This document shows positions 1 through 8,301 of a stretch of 64,000 nt of DNA, piece by piece; within the stretch, counting starts at the first letter, position 1; every line of letters begins with the position of its first letter. Where the stretch lies: contig NZ_LN907858.1 in the NCBI RefSeq assembly GCF_001460635.1, forward strand, positions 124,001 through 188,000. Reading direction: 5' to 3'. The position numbers and the translations under genes were made by a program. Below the pieces are notes generated by a model. The model was given only the letters and a program-made list of their open reading frames with translations, made no database searches and was not told where the DNA came from. Origin of the DNA: Helicobacter typhlonius. GTDB lineage: Bacteria > Campylobacterota > Campylobacteria > Campylobacterales > Helicobacteraceae.

Positions 1-78
1 AATGATTTAGTTTTAGCAAGTAATGACTATTTGGTGGATTGTCTGCTTGATGGATTTAGGCGACCAGAACCAAAATAG
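1..78 (+). CDS. flhF: Flagellar SRP-type GTPase FlhF, 3' end only
   Basis: Only the last 25 codons lie in the window, ending with TAG at 76-78. The reading frame begins N-D-L-V-L-A-S and ends in R-R-P-E-P-K. SRP-family GTPases of the FlhF type end with a short helix just after a 'VP-x-DL' motif, and the gene sits directly before flhG, its usual partner in Helicobacter and Campylobacter. FlhF places the polar flagellum and supports RpoN-dependent flagellar genes. The call rests mostly on position because so little of the protein is visible. Confidence 0.6.
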   Translation, partial: NDLVLASNDYLVDCLLDGFRRPEPK

Positions 79-95
79 CCATAAAAAGGCACACA

Positions 96-968
96 ATGAT
101 ACACAATCAAGCATACGAACTGCAGTCTATAATCAAAAGCCAAGATAAGCGCAACTTCAGCTCCACACGATTTGTGGCGGTTACTTCAGGTAAGGGCGGA
201 GTGGGTAAATCAAGTATAAGCGCAAATCTTGCCTATTGTCTATGGAAGCAAAAAAAGCGAGTGGCGGTTTTTGATGCGGATATTGGTTTGGCAAATTTAG
301 ACCTCATCTTTGGTGTGCGCACACAGAAAAATATCCTTCACGCATTGCGTGGGGAGGTGGGTTTTCAAGAGATTATTCATACCATTGAAGAGGGCTTGTA
401 TCTTATTCCCGGTGATAATGGTGAGGAGATTCTAAAATATGCTAATAGCGGGGTGTTTGAGCGATTTTTGCAAGAAAGCGATATTTTAAATGATATTGAT
501 TATATGATTATCGACACAGGCGCGGGGATTGGTGGTGTTACGCAGGATTTTTTAAACGCAAGTGATGTTGTGATAGTGGTTACTATGCCAGATCCTTCCG
601 CGCTCACTGACGCATACGCGACAATTAAGCTAAATAGCAAAATACATAGTGATATACTTATGATTCTTAATATGGTGAAAAATGCTAGAGAATCCCAGCT
701 TGTCTTTGAACGCGTCCTTTCCCTCGCGCAAAAAAATATCCCCTCTTTGAAGCTACGCCTTTTAGGATATATCGAGCAAAGCCAAGTCGTGGCAAAGGCG
801 GTGCGCCAGAGGGAACTTTTTGTTAAGGCAGAACCTATAAGTGCAGTAAGTGGGCAGATAGAGATTATTGCTAAAAATCTACTTGCTAATGTGGAACACA
901 ATATGCTTGCTTCACCTCAAAAGCAGCATTTTGCCGATTTCTTTAGGCGTGTGTTTGGCTATTTTTAG
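96..968 (+). CDS. flhG: MinD/ParA-type ATPase FlhG (YlxH), flagellar number regulator
   Basis: 290-residue P-loop ATPase. The deviant Walker A motif SGKGGVGKSS lies at residues 31-40, followed by a switch region (FDADIGLANLDL) and a third motif (YMIIDTGAG) typical of MinD-like proteins. The N-terminal ~25 residues before the ATPase core correspond to the FlhF-contacting extension known for FlhG. It starts 17 bp after flhF and is followed by a membrane-protein gene and fliA, the conserved order in Helicobacter. FlhG counters FlhF and limits flagellar number at the pole. Length and motifs are normal. Confidence 0.93.
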   Translation: MIHNQAYELQSIIKSQDKRNFSSTRFVAVTSGKGGVGKSSISANLAYCLWKQKKRVAVFDADIGLANLDLIFGVRTQKNILHALRGEVGFQEIIHTIEEGLYLIPGDNGEEILKYANSGVFERFLQESDILNDIDYMIIDTGAGIGGVTQDFLNASDVVIVVTMPDPSALTDAYATIKLNSKIHSDILMILNMVKNARESQLVFERVLSLAQKNIPSLKLRLLGYIEQSQVVAKAVRQRELFVKAEPISAVSGQIEIIAKNLLANVEHNMLASPQKQHFADFFRRVFGYF

Positions 969-989
969 GGCTTAGAGTAGAGGTAGGAT

Positions 990-1331
990 ATGAAACCAGA
1001 TAATTATATGAGTTTTAGCATTGTCGCAGGGTTTTTTGTTGGACTTGCTTTTTCTATTAGCAAGTTTGATGAGCCTGAAATTATGGTGTTATGGACGATT
1101 ATAACGACAATGGGTGTATATCTTATTGTGGCGGTGAGTGTGTCGCTCTATTTTTGGTTTTTGGATTTTGAACGTTCAAAATTAAAAAAGTCTAAGTTTG
1201 AGAATAATTTAGAATTTTATCGCACTGAATTTGACAAACGAGAAAAAGAGTCCGCCAAGATTCGCAATTTCATTAGAAGTATAGAATCTGATGACGAGGA
1301 AATGGTGCAACAAAATGAAGATTCACATTAG
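990..1331 (+). CDS. Small membrane protein between flhG and fliA
   Basis: 113 residues with two hydrophobic segments (about residues 8-25 and 31-58) followed by a charged, probably coiled-coil tail rich in Lys/Glu. A homologous hypothetical gene occupies the same place between ylxH and fliA in H. pylori and Campylobacter. The gene is 21 bp downstream of flhG and 9 bp upstream of fliA, so it is surely co-transcribed with them. I do not know its function. Context suggests a role connected with flagellar biogenesis or polar localisation. Confidence 0.8.
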   Translation: MKPDNYMSFSIVAGFFVGLAFSISKFDEPEIMVLWTIITTMGVYLIVAVSVSLYFWFLDFERSKLKKSKFENNLEFYRTEFDKREKESAKIRNFIRSIESDDEEMVQQNEDSH

Positions 1332-1340
1332 GAGCAGTGT

Positions 1341-2048
1341 GTGAAGAGCATAAACAAAGGCAATGGGTATAATCAAACACTAAAATACGCGCAAGATGAG
1401 CTTGCTCTGCAGTATCTTCCAGCTGTTAAGGCAATGGCATTTCGGCTTAAGGAGCGTTTGCCTAGTTCGATTGAAATGGCAGATCTTGTGTCTATTGGCA
1501 CAGAAGAGCTTATTAAACTTGCAAGACGTTATGATAGTAGCATCAATGATTCTTTTTGGGGATATGCGAAAACGCGCGTAAATGGGGCAATGCTTGATTA
1601 TTTGCGTAGCCTTGATGTGCTTTCTCGCTCTAATCGCAAACTTGTAAAATCCATTGACTATGAAGTATCAAAATATTTTAACGAGCATCAAGAAGAGCCA
1701 ACTGATGAATATCTTGCGCAGATTCTAAATGAGGATATAGCAAAGATTAAGGAAGCACGAGTGGCTTCGGATATATACGCACTTGTGCCTATTGATGAGC
1801 AATACAATGCCATTTGCGAGGGCAATATCGTAGAAGATGTGCAGAAAGAGGAGCTTATGGAGATTATTCATAATATCCTTAAAAAGCTTAGTAAGAGGGA
1901 ACAAATGGTGATTCAGCTCTACTATTTTGAGGAGCTAAGCCTCAAAGAAATTAGCGAGATTTTAGATATTACTGAATCTCGTATTTCGCAGATTTCAAAA
2001 GAGGTGATTAAAAAAATTCGACAAGGACTAGGAGATATAAATGGCTGA
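1341..2048 (+). CDS. fliA: Flagellar sigma factor sigma-28 (FliA)
   Basis: 235 residues, GTG start preceded by AGGAG at 1330-1334. Region 2 includes DLVSIGTEELIKLARRYD, and region 4 contains the helix-turn-helix ISEILDITESRISQISKEV near the C-terminus. It directs transcription of late flagellar genes such as the major flagellin and is held back by the anti-sigma factor FlgM. The stop codon overlaps the start of fliM by 8 bp, indicating translational coupling. It is slightly shorter than the H. pylori protein but all sigma regions are present. Confidence 0.95.
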   Translation: MKSINKGNGYNQTLKYAQDELALQYLPAVKAMAFRLKERLPSSIEMADLVSIGTEELIKLARRYDSSINDSFWGYAKTRVNGAMLDYLRSLDVLSRSNRKLVKSIDYEVSKYFNEHQEEPTDEYLAQILNEDIAKIKEARVASDIYALVPIDEQYNAICEGNIVEDVQKEELMEIIHNILKKLSKREQMVIQLYYFEELSLKEISEILDITESRISQISKEVIKKIRQGLGDING

Positions 2049-3102
2049 TATATTAAGTCAAGAAGAAATTGATGCCCTCTTAGAGGTTGTCGATGATGAC
2101 GGCGATGCCTCCGATATTGATGAGCAGGATTTAGCCCACCAAAAGCAAGTTACGCTCTATGACTTTAAGCGTCCAAATCGTGTGAGTAAGGAGCAGCTAC
2201 GCGCCTTTAAGTCTATACACGACAAAATGGCAAGAAGCTTGTCTTCGCAAGTCTCTGCGGTAATGAGAAGTATCGTGGAGATTCAGCTCCATAGTGTGGA
2301 TCAAATGACTTATGGTGAGTTTTTAATGAGTTTGCCCTCTCCTACAAGCTTTAATATCTTTTCAATGAAGCCCCTTGAAGGTGCGGCGATTTTAGAAATT
2401 AACCCAAGTATCGCCTTTCCTATGATTGATAGACTTTTGGGAGGGAAAGGCGACCCTTATGAAAGCTCAAGGGAGTTTAGTGATATTGAGCTTAACTTGC
2501 TTGATACACTTTTGCGACAGATTATGCAAAATCTTAAGGAGGCGTGGAGCTCTATCACAGAGATTTTTCCAAGTGTTGATGCTAAGGAATCTTCTCCTAA
2601 TGTTGTGCAAATCGTGGCACAAAATGAAATTGTTATTATGGTAGTTATGGAGATTATTATTGGGCATAGTAGCGGTATGATGAGTATTTGTTACCCTGTT
2701 ATTTCGCTTGAAACAGTGCTTTCGCGTTTGGCAAGTCGTGATTTAATGTTGAGTGATACAAGCTCTAAAAAATCTCGTAACAAAGAGCTTCAGGCACTCG
2801 TATCTGGTGCGAATGTCGTAGTAAATGGCTATTTGGGAGATGCTACCCTGACGCTCAAAGAGGTGCTTGATTTACAAGTGGGTGATATTGTGCGGCTTGA
2901 TACCGTGGCTGATGATACTATCATTGTATCTGTCGATGGTAGGGAAAAATTTGTCGCCACAATCGGTTTGCAAAGATATCGTAAGACTTTACAGATTAAA
3001 GAAGTGATTAAAACCGAAAAAGACCAAGTCAAAGAAGTGCTTGAAATGCTTGAAGCGCAGCGTAAAAATAAAATTGCTGATATTTCGGAGGATGGAGAAT
3101 GA
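2041..3102 (+). CDS. fliM: Flagellar motor switch protein FliM
   Basis: 353 residues. The N-terminal CheY-P binding motif LSQEEIDALL is at residues 5-14, the middle domain carries LEGAAILEINPSIAFPMIDRLLGG, and the C-terminal part is the SpoA (FliN-like) domain. It forms the C ring of the flagellar motor together with FliG and FliN/FliY and sets rotation direction when bound by phosphorylated CheY. It overlaps fliA upstream and fliY downstream (4 bp), a tightly coupled operon. Confidence 0.96.
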   Translation: MADILSQEEIDALLEVVDDDGDASDIDEQDLAHQKQVTLYDFKRPNRVSKEQLRAFKSIHDKMARSLSSQVSAVMRSIVEIQLHSVDQMTYGEFLMSLPSPTSFNIFSMKPLEGAAILEINPSIAFPMIDRLLGGKGDPYESSREFSDIELNLLDTLLRQIMQNLKEAWSSITEIFPSVDAKESSPNVVQIVAQNEIVIMVVMEIIIGHSSGMMSICYPVISLETVLSRLASRDLMLSDTSSKKSRNKELQALVSGANVVVNGYLGDATLTLKEVLDLQVGDIVRLDTVADDTIIVSVDGREKFVATIGLQRYRKTLQIKEVIKTEKDQVKEVLEMLEAQRKNKIADISEDGE

Positions 3103-3935
3103 AAGCCTTTATAGATTTGATTGTTGCTGAAACCATAGCTACTTTAGAAGGATTAATGGGTAAAACGCCTAGTGTAACACATACCAGCGATACCGATGTG
3201 AGTCTTGAAAACCTCCCTGTGCCTTATTCAATTAGCTATATTGTTGCAAGTGGCGATGGGAGCGGTGAGCTTGCTATGGTAATTCCTGTGGCTATGGGGA
3301 CAGCTCTTGCTGATATGATGCTTGGCGGAGATGGTGAAAGCAAAGATGATATGAGCGATGATGATTTAGATGCGATAAAGGAGATTAGCTCTAATATTTT
3401 TGGAGCGGTTTCTACCTCACTCAATGCGCAAAAAGAATTACCAAAACTCAATTTTAGCTGCACCAATATTGAATTTGTAAAAAACGAGATTGATTTGTCT
3501 CGATTCAGCAAGGCGTATCTTTTCAATTTTTCGTTAGATTCTATTCAAGCAACCTTTGTTGTTTTGGCTAATGCGAGTTTCGCAGGGCTATTTGAGCAAA
3601 ATGCCCAACCTCAAGGCGTTGCGGTAGGGACTGCGAATACTGCTCCCGCTCACGCACTCTCTCCCGTGGAGTTTAAAAATATTAATATGATTCTTGATGT
3701 GCGCCTCAATGTCAAGGTACGTATCGGGCAAAAGAGAATGCTCTTAAAAGATGTCATTGCGATGGATATTGGGAGCGTGATAGAGCTTAATCAGCTCGCT
3801 AACGACCCGCTTGAAATACTTGTTGATGATAAGGTAATTGCTAAGGGCGAAGTTGTGATTGTTGATGGGAACTTTGGGATTCAAATCACAGATATTGGCA
3901 CGAAACGCGATAGGCTAGAGCAGCTTAGAGGCTAA
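3099..3935 (+). CDS. fliY: Flagellar motor switch phosphatase FliY
   Basis: 278 residues. The N-terminal two thirds resemble the CheC/FliM middle domain, with a D-L-D-A-I-K-E-I-S-S-N-I-F helix like that of CheC-type phosphatases. The C-terminal ~90 residues form a SpoA/FliN domain (INMILDVRLNVKVRIGQKRML...). In Helicobacter FliY coexists with a separate FliN and modulates CheY-P at the switch. This is the last gene of the operon. The next gene is on the other strand. Confidence 0.93.
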   Translation: MKAFIDLIVAETIATLEGLMGKTPSVTHTSDTDVSLENLPVPYSISYIVASGDGSGELAMVIPVAMGTALADMMLGGDGESKDDMSDDDLDAIKEISSNIFGAVSTSLNAQKELPKLNFSCTNIEFVKNEIDLSRFSKAYLFNFSLDSIQATFVVLANASFAGLFEQNAQPQGVAVGTANTAPAHALSPVEFKNINMILDVRLNVKVRIGQKRMLLKDVIAMDIGSVIELNQLANDPLEILVDDKVIAKGEVVIVDGNFGIQITDIGTKRDRLEQLRG

Positions 3936-3971
3936 TTTATTGCTTTTTGGTTCCCTAGAGGGCTTAGATTC

Positions 3972-4175
3972 TTAAAAGTATGGTGTAAGCACTTCTTGCA
4001 TATATTCAATCAATATGTCTGCTTGATTTCTAAAGGAGTGGATTAGTTCATCTTCTCTTTGCTGCACTATTTGAAAAATACATTCTTGTTTGTCCTGATA
4101 TCTTTCGTGTTTTTTTAAATGTGTCCTCTGCATCTGCAAAAACTTTTTTATCGTTGTCGTTTTGAGAATCCCCAA
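3972..4175 (-). CDS. Small hypothetical charged protein, doubtful
   Basis: 67 codons from a TTG start, or a longer open frame without a canonical start upstream. The product would be helical and rich in Lys, Gln and Glu, ending in Y-M-Q-E-V-L-T-P-Y-F. It is convergent with fliY. No family is recognised and no convincing ribosome binding site precedes the TTG. It may be the 3' remnant of a larger degenerated gene. The evidence is only the open frame and a protein-like composition. Confidence 0.3.
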   Translation of the reverse strand: MGILKTTTIKKFLQMQRTHLKKHERYQDKQECIFQIVQQREDELIHSFRNQADILIEYMQEVLTPYF

Positions 4176-4283
4176 TTCTTGTTGCAGCTTAATCTTTAAC
4201 TTTATTATGAGATGAGTAAAATTAAAATGTAAGTCGCCTAAAAAATGAGCGAAGCAAAACCTAAGGTGTGTGGATTGTAATGA

Positions 4284-4314
4284 TTTGGGCTTATTTTATT
4301 TGGATAAGCCCAAA
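4284..4314. terminator. Perfect 11-bp hairpin downstream of the DUF2892 gene
   Basis: TTTGGGCTTAT at 4284-4294 is repeated inverted as ATAAGCCCAAA at 4304-4314, with a 9-nt loop. It lies 14 bp beyond the stop of the minus-strand DUF2892 gene, where a terminator is expected. There is no clear T-run on either side, so intrinsic termination may be inefficient or the hairpin may act in RNA stability. Confidence 0.5.
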
Positions 4315-4327
4315 TGGGCGTGGTGCT

Positions 4328-4537
4328 TTATTCTTGCTCTTTGTCTTTTTTAGAGATAGGGCAAGCGCCAAGTGGACAAGCCTGTCTCCCTGTCCATACA
4401 TACAGAGGACAAAAACCAAATGCACCTGTGAGTAAAGGGATAAGCCCCACAAGTCCCCACCAAGATTCAAAATAAAATCCAGCAGCAAAAATCACAAAGG
4501 CAAGCACGACTCTTATAATTCGTTCTGTTGTTTTCAT
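4328..4537 (-). CDS. DUF2892 (YgaP-like membrane domain) inner-membrane protein
   Basis: About 69 residues starting at the ATG at 4537, preceded by AAGGAG. Starts further upstream lack a ribosome binding site. The protein begins M-K-T-T-E-R-I-I-R-V and has two hydrophobic stretches (residues ~8-20 and 24-40). It then has the conserved F-G-F-C-P-L-Y and Cys-rich CPLGACP tail of the DUF2892 family. These small membrane proteins often accompany rhodanese or redox-stress genes. It is divergent from a Crp/Fnr regulator gene with a palindrome between them, suggesting that it is a target of that regulator. Confidence 0.85.
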   Translation of the reverse strand: MKTTERIIRVVLAFVIFAAGFYFESWWGLVGLIPLLTGAFGFCPLYVWTGRQACPLGACPISKKDKEQE

Positions 4538-4595
4538 ATAAGCTCCTTTTTTGCAAAATGTGTGAGGGAGTATAGGGTAAAAAAATAATGATGTC

Positions 4596-4610
4596 TGTGA
4601 TAAAATCACA
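4596..4610. promoter_or_regulatory. Palindromic operator candidate between DUF2892 and the Crp/Fnr gene
   Basis: TGTGATAAAATCACA is a perfect inverted repeat of 6-bp arms around 3 bp. The half-site TGTGA resembles the Crp/Fnr superfamily consensus. It lies 28 bp before the regulator's GTG start and 58 bp before the divergent start, a position suited to autoregulation and control of the neighbour. The spacing differs from classical CRP (N6) and FNR sites, so binding is inferred. Confidence 0.4.
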
Positions 4611-4637
4611 TTTTAATGACAAAGCAAGGAGGGTGAA

Positions 4638-5282
4638 GTGAGCAAAGAGCGACTGAAAGCTATTTTTGCCCCGCTAGGCTTAGCACAGCAAGATATTGAA
4701 AGCATAGTCCAACAAGCATATTTTAAAAGTTTTGCGCCAAATACACTTATTAATCAAAATGAGAATTGCTTGGGCTTTATTTATGTGTTTTCAGGGGCTT
4801 TACGCGTTTATATTATGGGTGAGAATGCTAAAGAAATTACACTTTTTAATCTTAAAGAGAATGATTATTGTCTTCTTTGCTCGCATTGTGCGCTGCATTC
4901 TATACATTATGATATTTTACTTGAGAGCAGCCAAAACACAGAAGTGCTTATTGTGCCCCATCAGTTATTTTCTAGGCTTAAAGATACTTATCCTACGCTT
5001 TCAAATTTCACACTCACGCTTATTTCTAAGCGACTAAGCCAAACCATATCCACACTTGAGCAAGCATTATTTAAGCCGCTTGTTGAACGAATCCGTGAAT
5101 TTTTGTATGAAAATGCGCATAATGGGGAGATTCTCATAAGCCACGAAGAAATTGCTAATCATCTAGGGAGTTCGCGTGAAGTCATCTCACGAATCCTCAA
5201 AGAAATGGAAAATAAAGGCGAAATTAAACGCGCTTACAAAAAGATTATTCTGTTAAAGATAAAGGGACAAAATGTTTTTTAA
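4638..5282 (+). CDS. Crp/Fnr-family transcriptional regulator
   Basis: 214 residues from a GTG start with a strong AAGGAGG ribosome binding site. The N-terminal half is a cyclic-nucleotide-binding type beta-roll (FIYVFSGALRVYI). The C-terminal half has a Crp-type winged helix-turn-helix (EEIANHLGSSREVISRILKEMENKGEI, about residues 168-195). Cysteines cluster in the middle (CLLCSHCALH), but not as the N-terminal Fe-S ligands of classical FNR. It may sense redox or nitrosative stress as NssR-type regulators do in Campylobacter; that is inference. It overlaps the next gene by 11 bp. Confidence 0.88.
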   Translation: MSKERLKAIFAPLGLAQQDIESIVQQAYFKSFAPNTLINQNENCLGFIYVFSGALRVYIMGENAKEITLFNLKENDYCLLCSHCALHSIHYDILLESSQNTEVLIVPHQLFSRLKDTYPTLSNFTLTLISKRLSQTISTLEQALFKPLVERIREFLYENAHNGEILISHEEIANHLGSSREVISRILKEMENKGEIKRAYKKIILLKIKGQNVF

Positions 5283-6222
5283 ATGGTGTCTTAAAATCGG
5301 TGGTGCATTAGCTGTGGGCTCACCTGTGCTTTTTGCTATGATTGCAATTATGATTGAGCCTGTGGGGATTGGATTTGCTATTGGCTATGCTCTTGCCTTT
5401 GCACCTTTTATATTCCTTGCATTTTGTGTATTGGGTGTTATTTTAGAGGGTATTTATACTTTTTGCACGCGCAAACTCCTTTTGCCCAAACTCAAAGAAT
5501 TTACTATTTTTCGTGCCCGAAATGGACATTTTCTCATCTCTTTTAAAAGGCAAAATATTTTTCATAAGCTAGAAATTAAGCTTTTAGGGGATATGCGATG
5601 TCAAGTGTGGCATAGCACGAGGCAGAGTGTGAATCAAGAGTGGCGTGAGCAATCTTCACAACAAAGCCTTATCAATGAATTTTGCAATAAAAATCTGCCT
5701 TTGGTTGGCAATCTCCCAGCACTTTTTACCTTTCTTGATTTTTGTGCAAAAGTGCCTTTAGTAGGGGATAAAGATGCAATCCTGCTTCATCGGGGTATGT
5801 CTATCTATTGGGATTTTCCGCTTTTAAATGATGAGCCACTTCCGCAAGAAATTCAATCTCTGCACAAGCGAGAGAAAAAAGTCATCATCAAAAGATTTTT
5901 CGCATTATGCTTGTTGATTATCACGCCTATATTTGCTCTGTGGTTGTATTTACAGAGTGCTTTTTATCCTTGTAGTATTTATTATGCCGTGCAAGAGGGC
6001 GATATAAAAAAGTAGGGAATCTTTTAAAAAATGGAGCAAATCCAAATGTGTTATGTTGGAAAAGCAAACTTGCTGCATTTTTATCTGCGATATTGAATAT
6101 AAATTGGGCAATCTCCGCTCCAAAAAGCGATTGAGGATAATGAAAAATACATTGAGCAAGAGCGCACATATCGTAATAATAGTGAAATAATCAAGCTCCT
6201 TATAGAATTTGGAGCAAAATAG
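5272..6222 (+). pseudogene. Membrane-anchored ankyrin-repeat protein, frameshifted
   Basis: The intact first frame (5272-6015) encodes 247 residues with two N-terminal membrane segments and a third near residue 205-225, ending YYAVQEGDIKK. Beyond the stop, the coding sense continues. From 6012 another frame reads V-G-N-L-L-K-N-G-A-N-P-N, a classic ankyrin half-repeat. From ~6103 the original frame resumes with GQSPLQKAIE and ends IIKLLIEFGAK at 6222. The first break is at an A6 run (6006-6011); seven A would restore the frame. At least two shifts are needed to join everything, so this is a decayed C-terminal ankyrin domain or holds sequencing errors. The function of the N-terminal part is unknown. 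It overlaps the regulator gene upstream. Confidence 0.7.
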
Positions 6223-6317
6223 AAAATCCTCTCTTCAATAGCAAAGAATCTTGATTGTCTTGTTGCTATAAGATAGAAAAATAAAGAGCAGAATTGAAAC
6301 CTTGCGTCTACAATTAC

Positions 6318-6331
6318 AAAAAAAAAAAAAA
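6318..6331 (+). repeat. Poly-A tract (14) in the promoter region of the 6389 gene
   Basis: Fourteen consecutive A residues lie 57 bp before the ATG at 6389. A -10-like TAGAAT lies at 6356-6361, so the tract would sit next to the -35 region. Such tracts change length by slippage and can alter promoter strength in Helicobacter. Confidence 0.7.
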
Positions 6332-6388
6332 CGATATTTTTGCAGATGAATGTGCTAGAATGCAGAAATTTGTTCTTTGGGGGTGGCT

Positions 6389-6964
6389 ATGAATCTTAAA
6401 GATATGCAGAGGAGAGAAATTGAATCTTTAAAGAAAATTGGTTTATATTCTAGTGTAAGCTTAAGCACAATGCAAAAAATATGCAAATATGTATCGGCTA
6501 TCATTGTGTTTGTGTATCTTGTTTTTGTTCAGGTGAAAACACCTTTTCTTTCACATACTTTTATTAATGTATTTACAGGAGCGGGTTTTGCTTTTTACCT
6601 CTTTAAAAAAGACTATTTTAAAGTTGGGTTGCTTACGCTCTATATCGCTTTTGGCGGTATATGCCTTCTTGGTGTGCTCTTTTATCAAGGAATTTTTGGA
6701 GTAGAACATTTTAAATTACAAGAAATACTTGAAATTATCGCATCAAACAATGAGGATCTACACTCTCCTTATCAAGCAGGTTTATTGATGACTTGGAGTT
6801 TTGTGCCGCCACTCCTTTTTACACTATTAGCAGCCTTAAGCGTCTTTATGCGGCGATTTGAAAGCAAACTCCCTGCTTTATTTTTACTCTATTTACTTCT
6901 TTTGCCTTTTGTATGGTTAATTGGCTGTATAATTGTGGGTGTATTTATAATTGATGATATTTAA
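6389..6964 (+). CDS. Hypothetical membrane protein (four transmembrane segments)
   Basis: 191 residues from the ATG at 6389, chosen because GGGGGTGG lies just upstream. A TTG twelve bases earlier is open but less likely. Hydrophobic segments lie near residues 33-52, 57-72, 80-105 and 130-155, with a further one at the C-terminus. No family is recognised. It is convergent with the flavin oxidoreductase gene and overlaps its end by 4 bp. Expression may depend on the poly-A tract upstream. Confidence 0.65.
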   Translation: MNLKDMQRREIESLKKIGLYSSVSLSTMQKICKYVSAIIVFVYLVFVQVKTPFLSHTFINVFTGAGFAFYLFKKDYFKVGLLTLYIAFGGICLLGVLFYQGIFGVEHFKLQEILEIIASNNEDLHSPYQAGLLMTWSFVPPLLFTLLAALSVFMRRFESKLPALFLLYLLLLPFVWLIGCIIVGVFIIDDI

Positions 6965-7932
6965 TTCTTTGCTCTTTTTGCAATCTCTTTGGCAATATCA
7001 TATCCATACTTGATAGCAGCAGCGATTGAGCCACCATTTTTAAGCGCAATATCCCCCGCTACAAAGATATTTTTCACACTGCTTTCCCATAAAGGAGAGC
7101 AAAGCGGCACACCCTTTTCATCTGTGGTAATAGAGCATTTTTTCAAAAAATCAATAGGTGAAGCACCACCAATAGCATAAATCACCCTATCAAATACATC
7201 TTTACTCCCATCGCTAAAATGCACTCCTACCTTTCCGTTATCATCACTTAGCTCTGTAATATCAATGCCAAGCTTTGTGTGAAGTGAGCCATTTGCAATC
7301 ACATTTTTAAGTGCAGCCGCATTTGTATCATTAATGCGTGAAAACTCACTTCGGCGGTAATTAAGCGTTACGCTCCCACCATTGTCTGCACTTTGGGCTA
7401 AATCATACGCATATTCCACAGCAGAGTTTCCTCCACCTACAACGAGAATCTTTTCATTTTTTTGCGCATCATTGGCATTGAAATTAATATATTTACGAAT
7501 TGTCGGTGGCAAAGTATAGCTTGGTTTATTGGGTTGTCCCATTTTCCCTATACAGATAACGACAAAACACGCCTTATAGCTGCGATTATCTGTTGTAGTA
7601 ATCACAAAGCCTTCACTATCTTTGCAAGGCACAACAGATTCCACATCGCTTTGATAAGTTACTTCAACAGGAGAGAGAATCTCATCAAAAAGTGCTAATG
7701 TGCTTTCTCTATCGCCATCTTTAAAGTCAATCTTTCCTTCTAATTGCACAACTTGCCCTTTGTAGTCTTTATCCACGCGTTTGCCTTCTTTGTAAAACTT
7801 GCGAATACTCATATTGTGCGAATCACCTTTTTCAAGTGCTATCACACTTAAATTGCGTGCTTGAGATTCTATGATAGCACTAATCCCGGCAGGTCCGCAG
7901 CCTACTACGGCTACATCATATATTTTATTCAT
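6961..7932 (-). CDS. FAD-dependent NAD(P)-binding oxidoreductase, thioredoxin-reductase-like (YpdA type)
   Basis: 323 residues from the second of two adjacent ATGs, 5-7 bases after AAAGGAGG. The N-terminal Rossmann motif for FAD is VVGCGPAGISA, the second dinucleotide motif VVGGGNSAVEYA lies mid-protein, and VFVAGDIA near the end is the FAD-binding GD motif. There is no CxxC redox pair, so it is not a classical thioredoxin reductase. The layout fits the YpdA/bacillithiol-reductase-like branch. Its start overlaps the 3' end of ccoS, suggesting co-transcription. Confidence 0.85.
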   Translation of the reverse strand: MNKIYDVAVVGCGPAGISAIIESQARNLSVIALEKGDSHNMSIRKFYKEGKRVDKDYKGQVVQLEGKIDFKDGDRESTLALFDEILSPVEVTYQSDVESVVPCKDSEGFVITTTDNRSYKACFVVICIGKMGQPNKPSYTLPPTIRKYINFNANDAQKNEKILVVGGGNSAVEYAYDLAQSADNGGSVTLNYRRSEFSRINDTNAAALKNVIANGSLHTKLGIDITELSDDNGKVGVHFSDGSKDVFDRVIYAIGGASPIDFLKKCSITTDEKGVPLCSPLWESSVKNIFVAGDIALKNGGSIAAAIKYGYDIAKEIAKRAKN

Positions 7933-8149
7933 CATTGCCTCCTTTATTTTGTATGGCAGGTTTATTTTGTTTTTTATCAGTTTTTGCAGCAAGGTTTAAG
8001 TCTTCCACAGAATCAAAAAGCACACCCTGCATCATTTTGTTTGCATCATCAAATTGTCCATTTTTTAAGCCCCATATAAATGCAAGCAATCCAAATAAGC
8101 CTAGCACAAGCGATACAGCAAGCATAATCGCAACCATTTCAACATTCAT
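7925..8149 (-). CDS. ccoS: cbb3-type cytochrome oxidase maturation protein CcoS
   Basis: 74 residues with one N-terminal membrane helix followed by the family signature AFIWGLKNGQFDD and then a variable hydrophilic tail. CcoS helps to assemble the cbb3-type cytochrome c oxidase, the terminal oxidase of microaerophilic Helicobacter, by aiding cofactor insertion. ATG start preceded by AAAGG. The last codons overlap the start of the flavin oxidoreductase. Confidence 0.9.
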   Translation of the reverse strand: MNVEMVAIMLAVSLVLGLFGLLAFIWGLKNGQFDDANKMMQGVLFDSVEDLNLAAKTDKKQNKPAIQNKGGNDE

Positions 8150-8242
8150 TTTATGCCTTTGGTAGTGATTTAAGATGCACGGATTTTAGCATATTTTGGT
8201 AGGTTAAGTTAAATGAATCTATAAGGATTTTATATTTACTAA

Positions 8243-8256
8243 ATTGTAGCTACAAT
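8243..8256. promoter_or_regulatory. 14-bp perfect palindrome between ccoS and the chemoreceptor gene
   Basis: ATTGTAGCTACAAT is self-complementary over its whole length. A further half-site ATTGTAG follows a few bases later. It lies in the divergent intergenic region, 45 bp before the chemoreceptor start, so it may be an operator. The cognate regulator is unknown. Confidence 0.4.
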
Positions 8257-8301
8257 AATTGTAGTATTAGCAAAGTCATAACTATATTTAGGAGGTATAT
8301 G

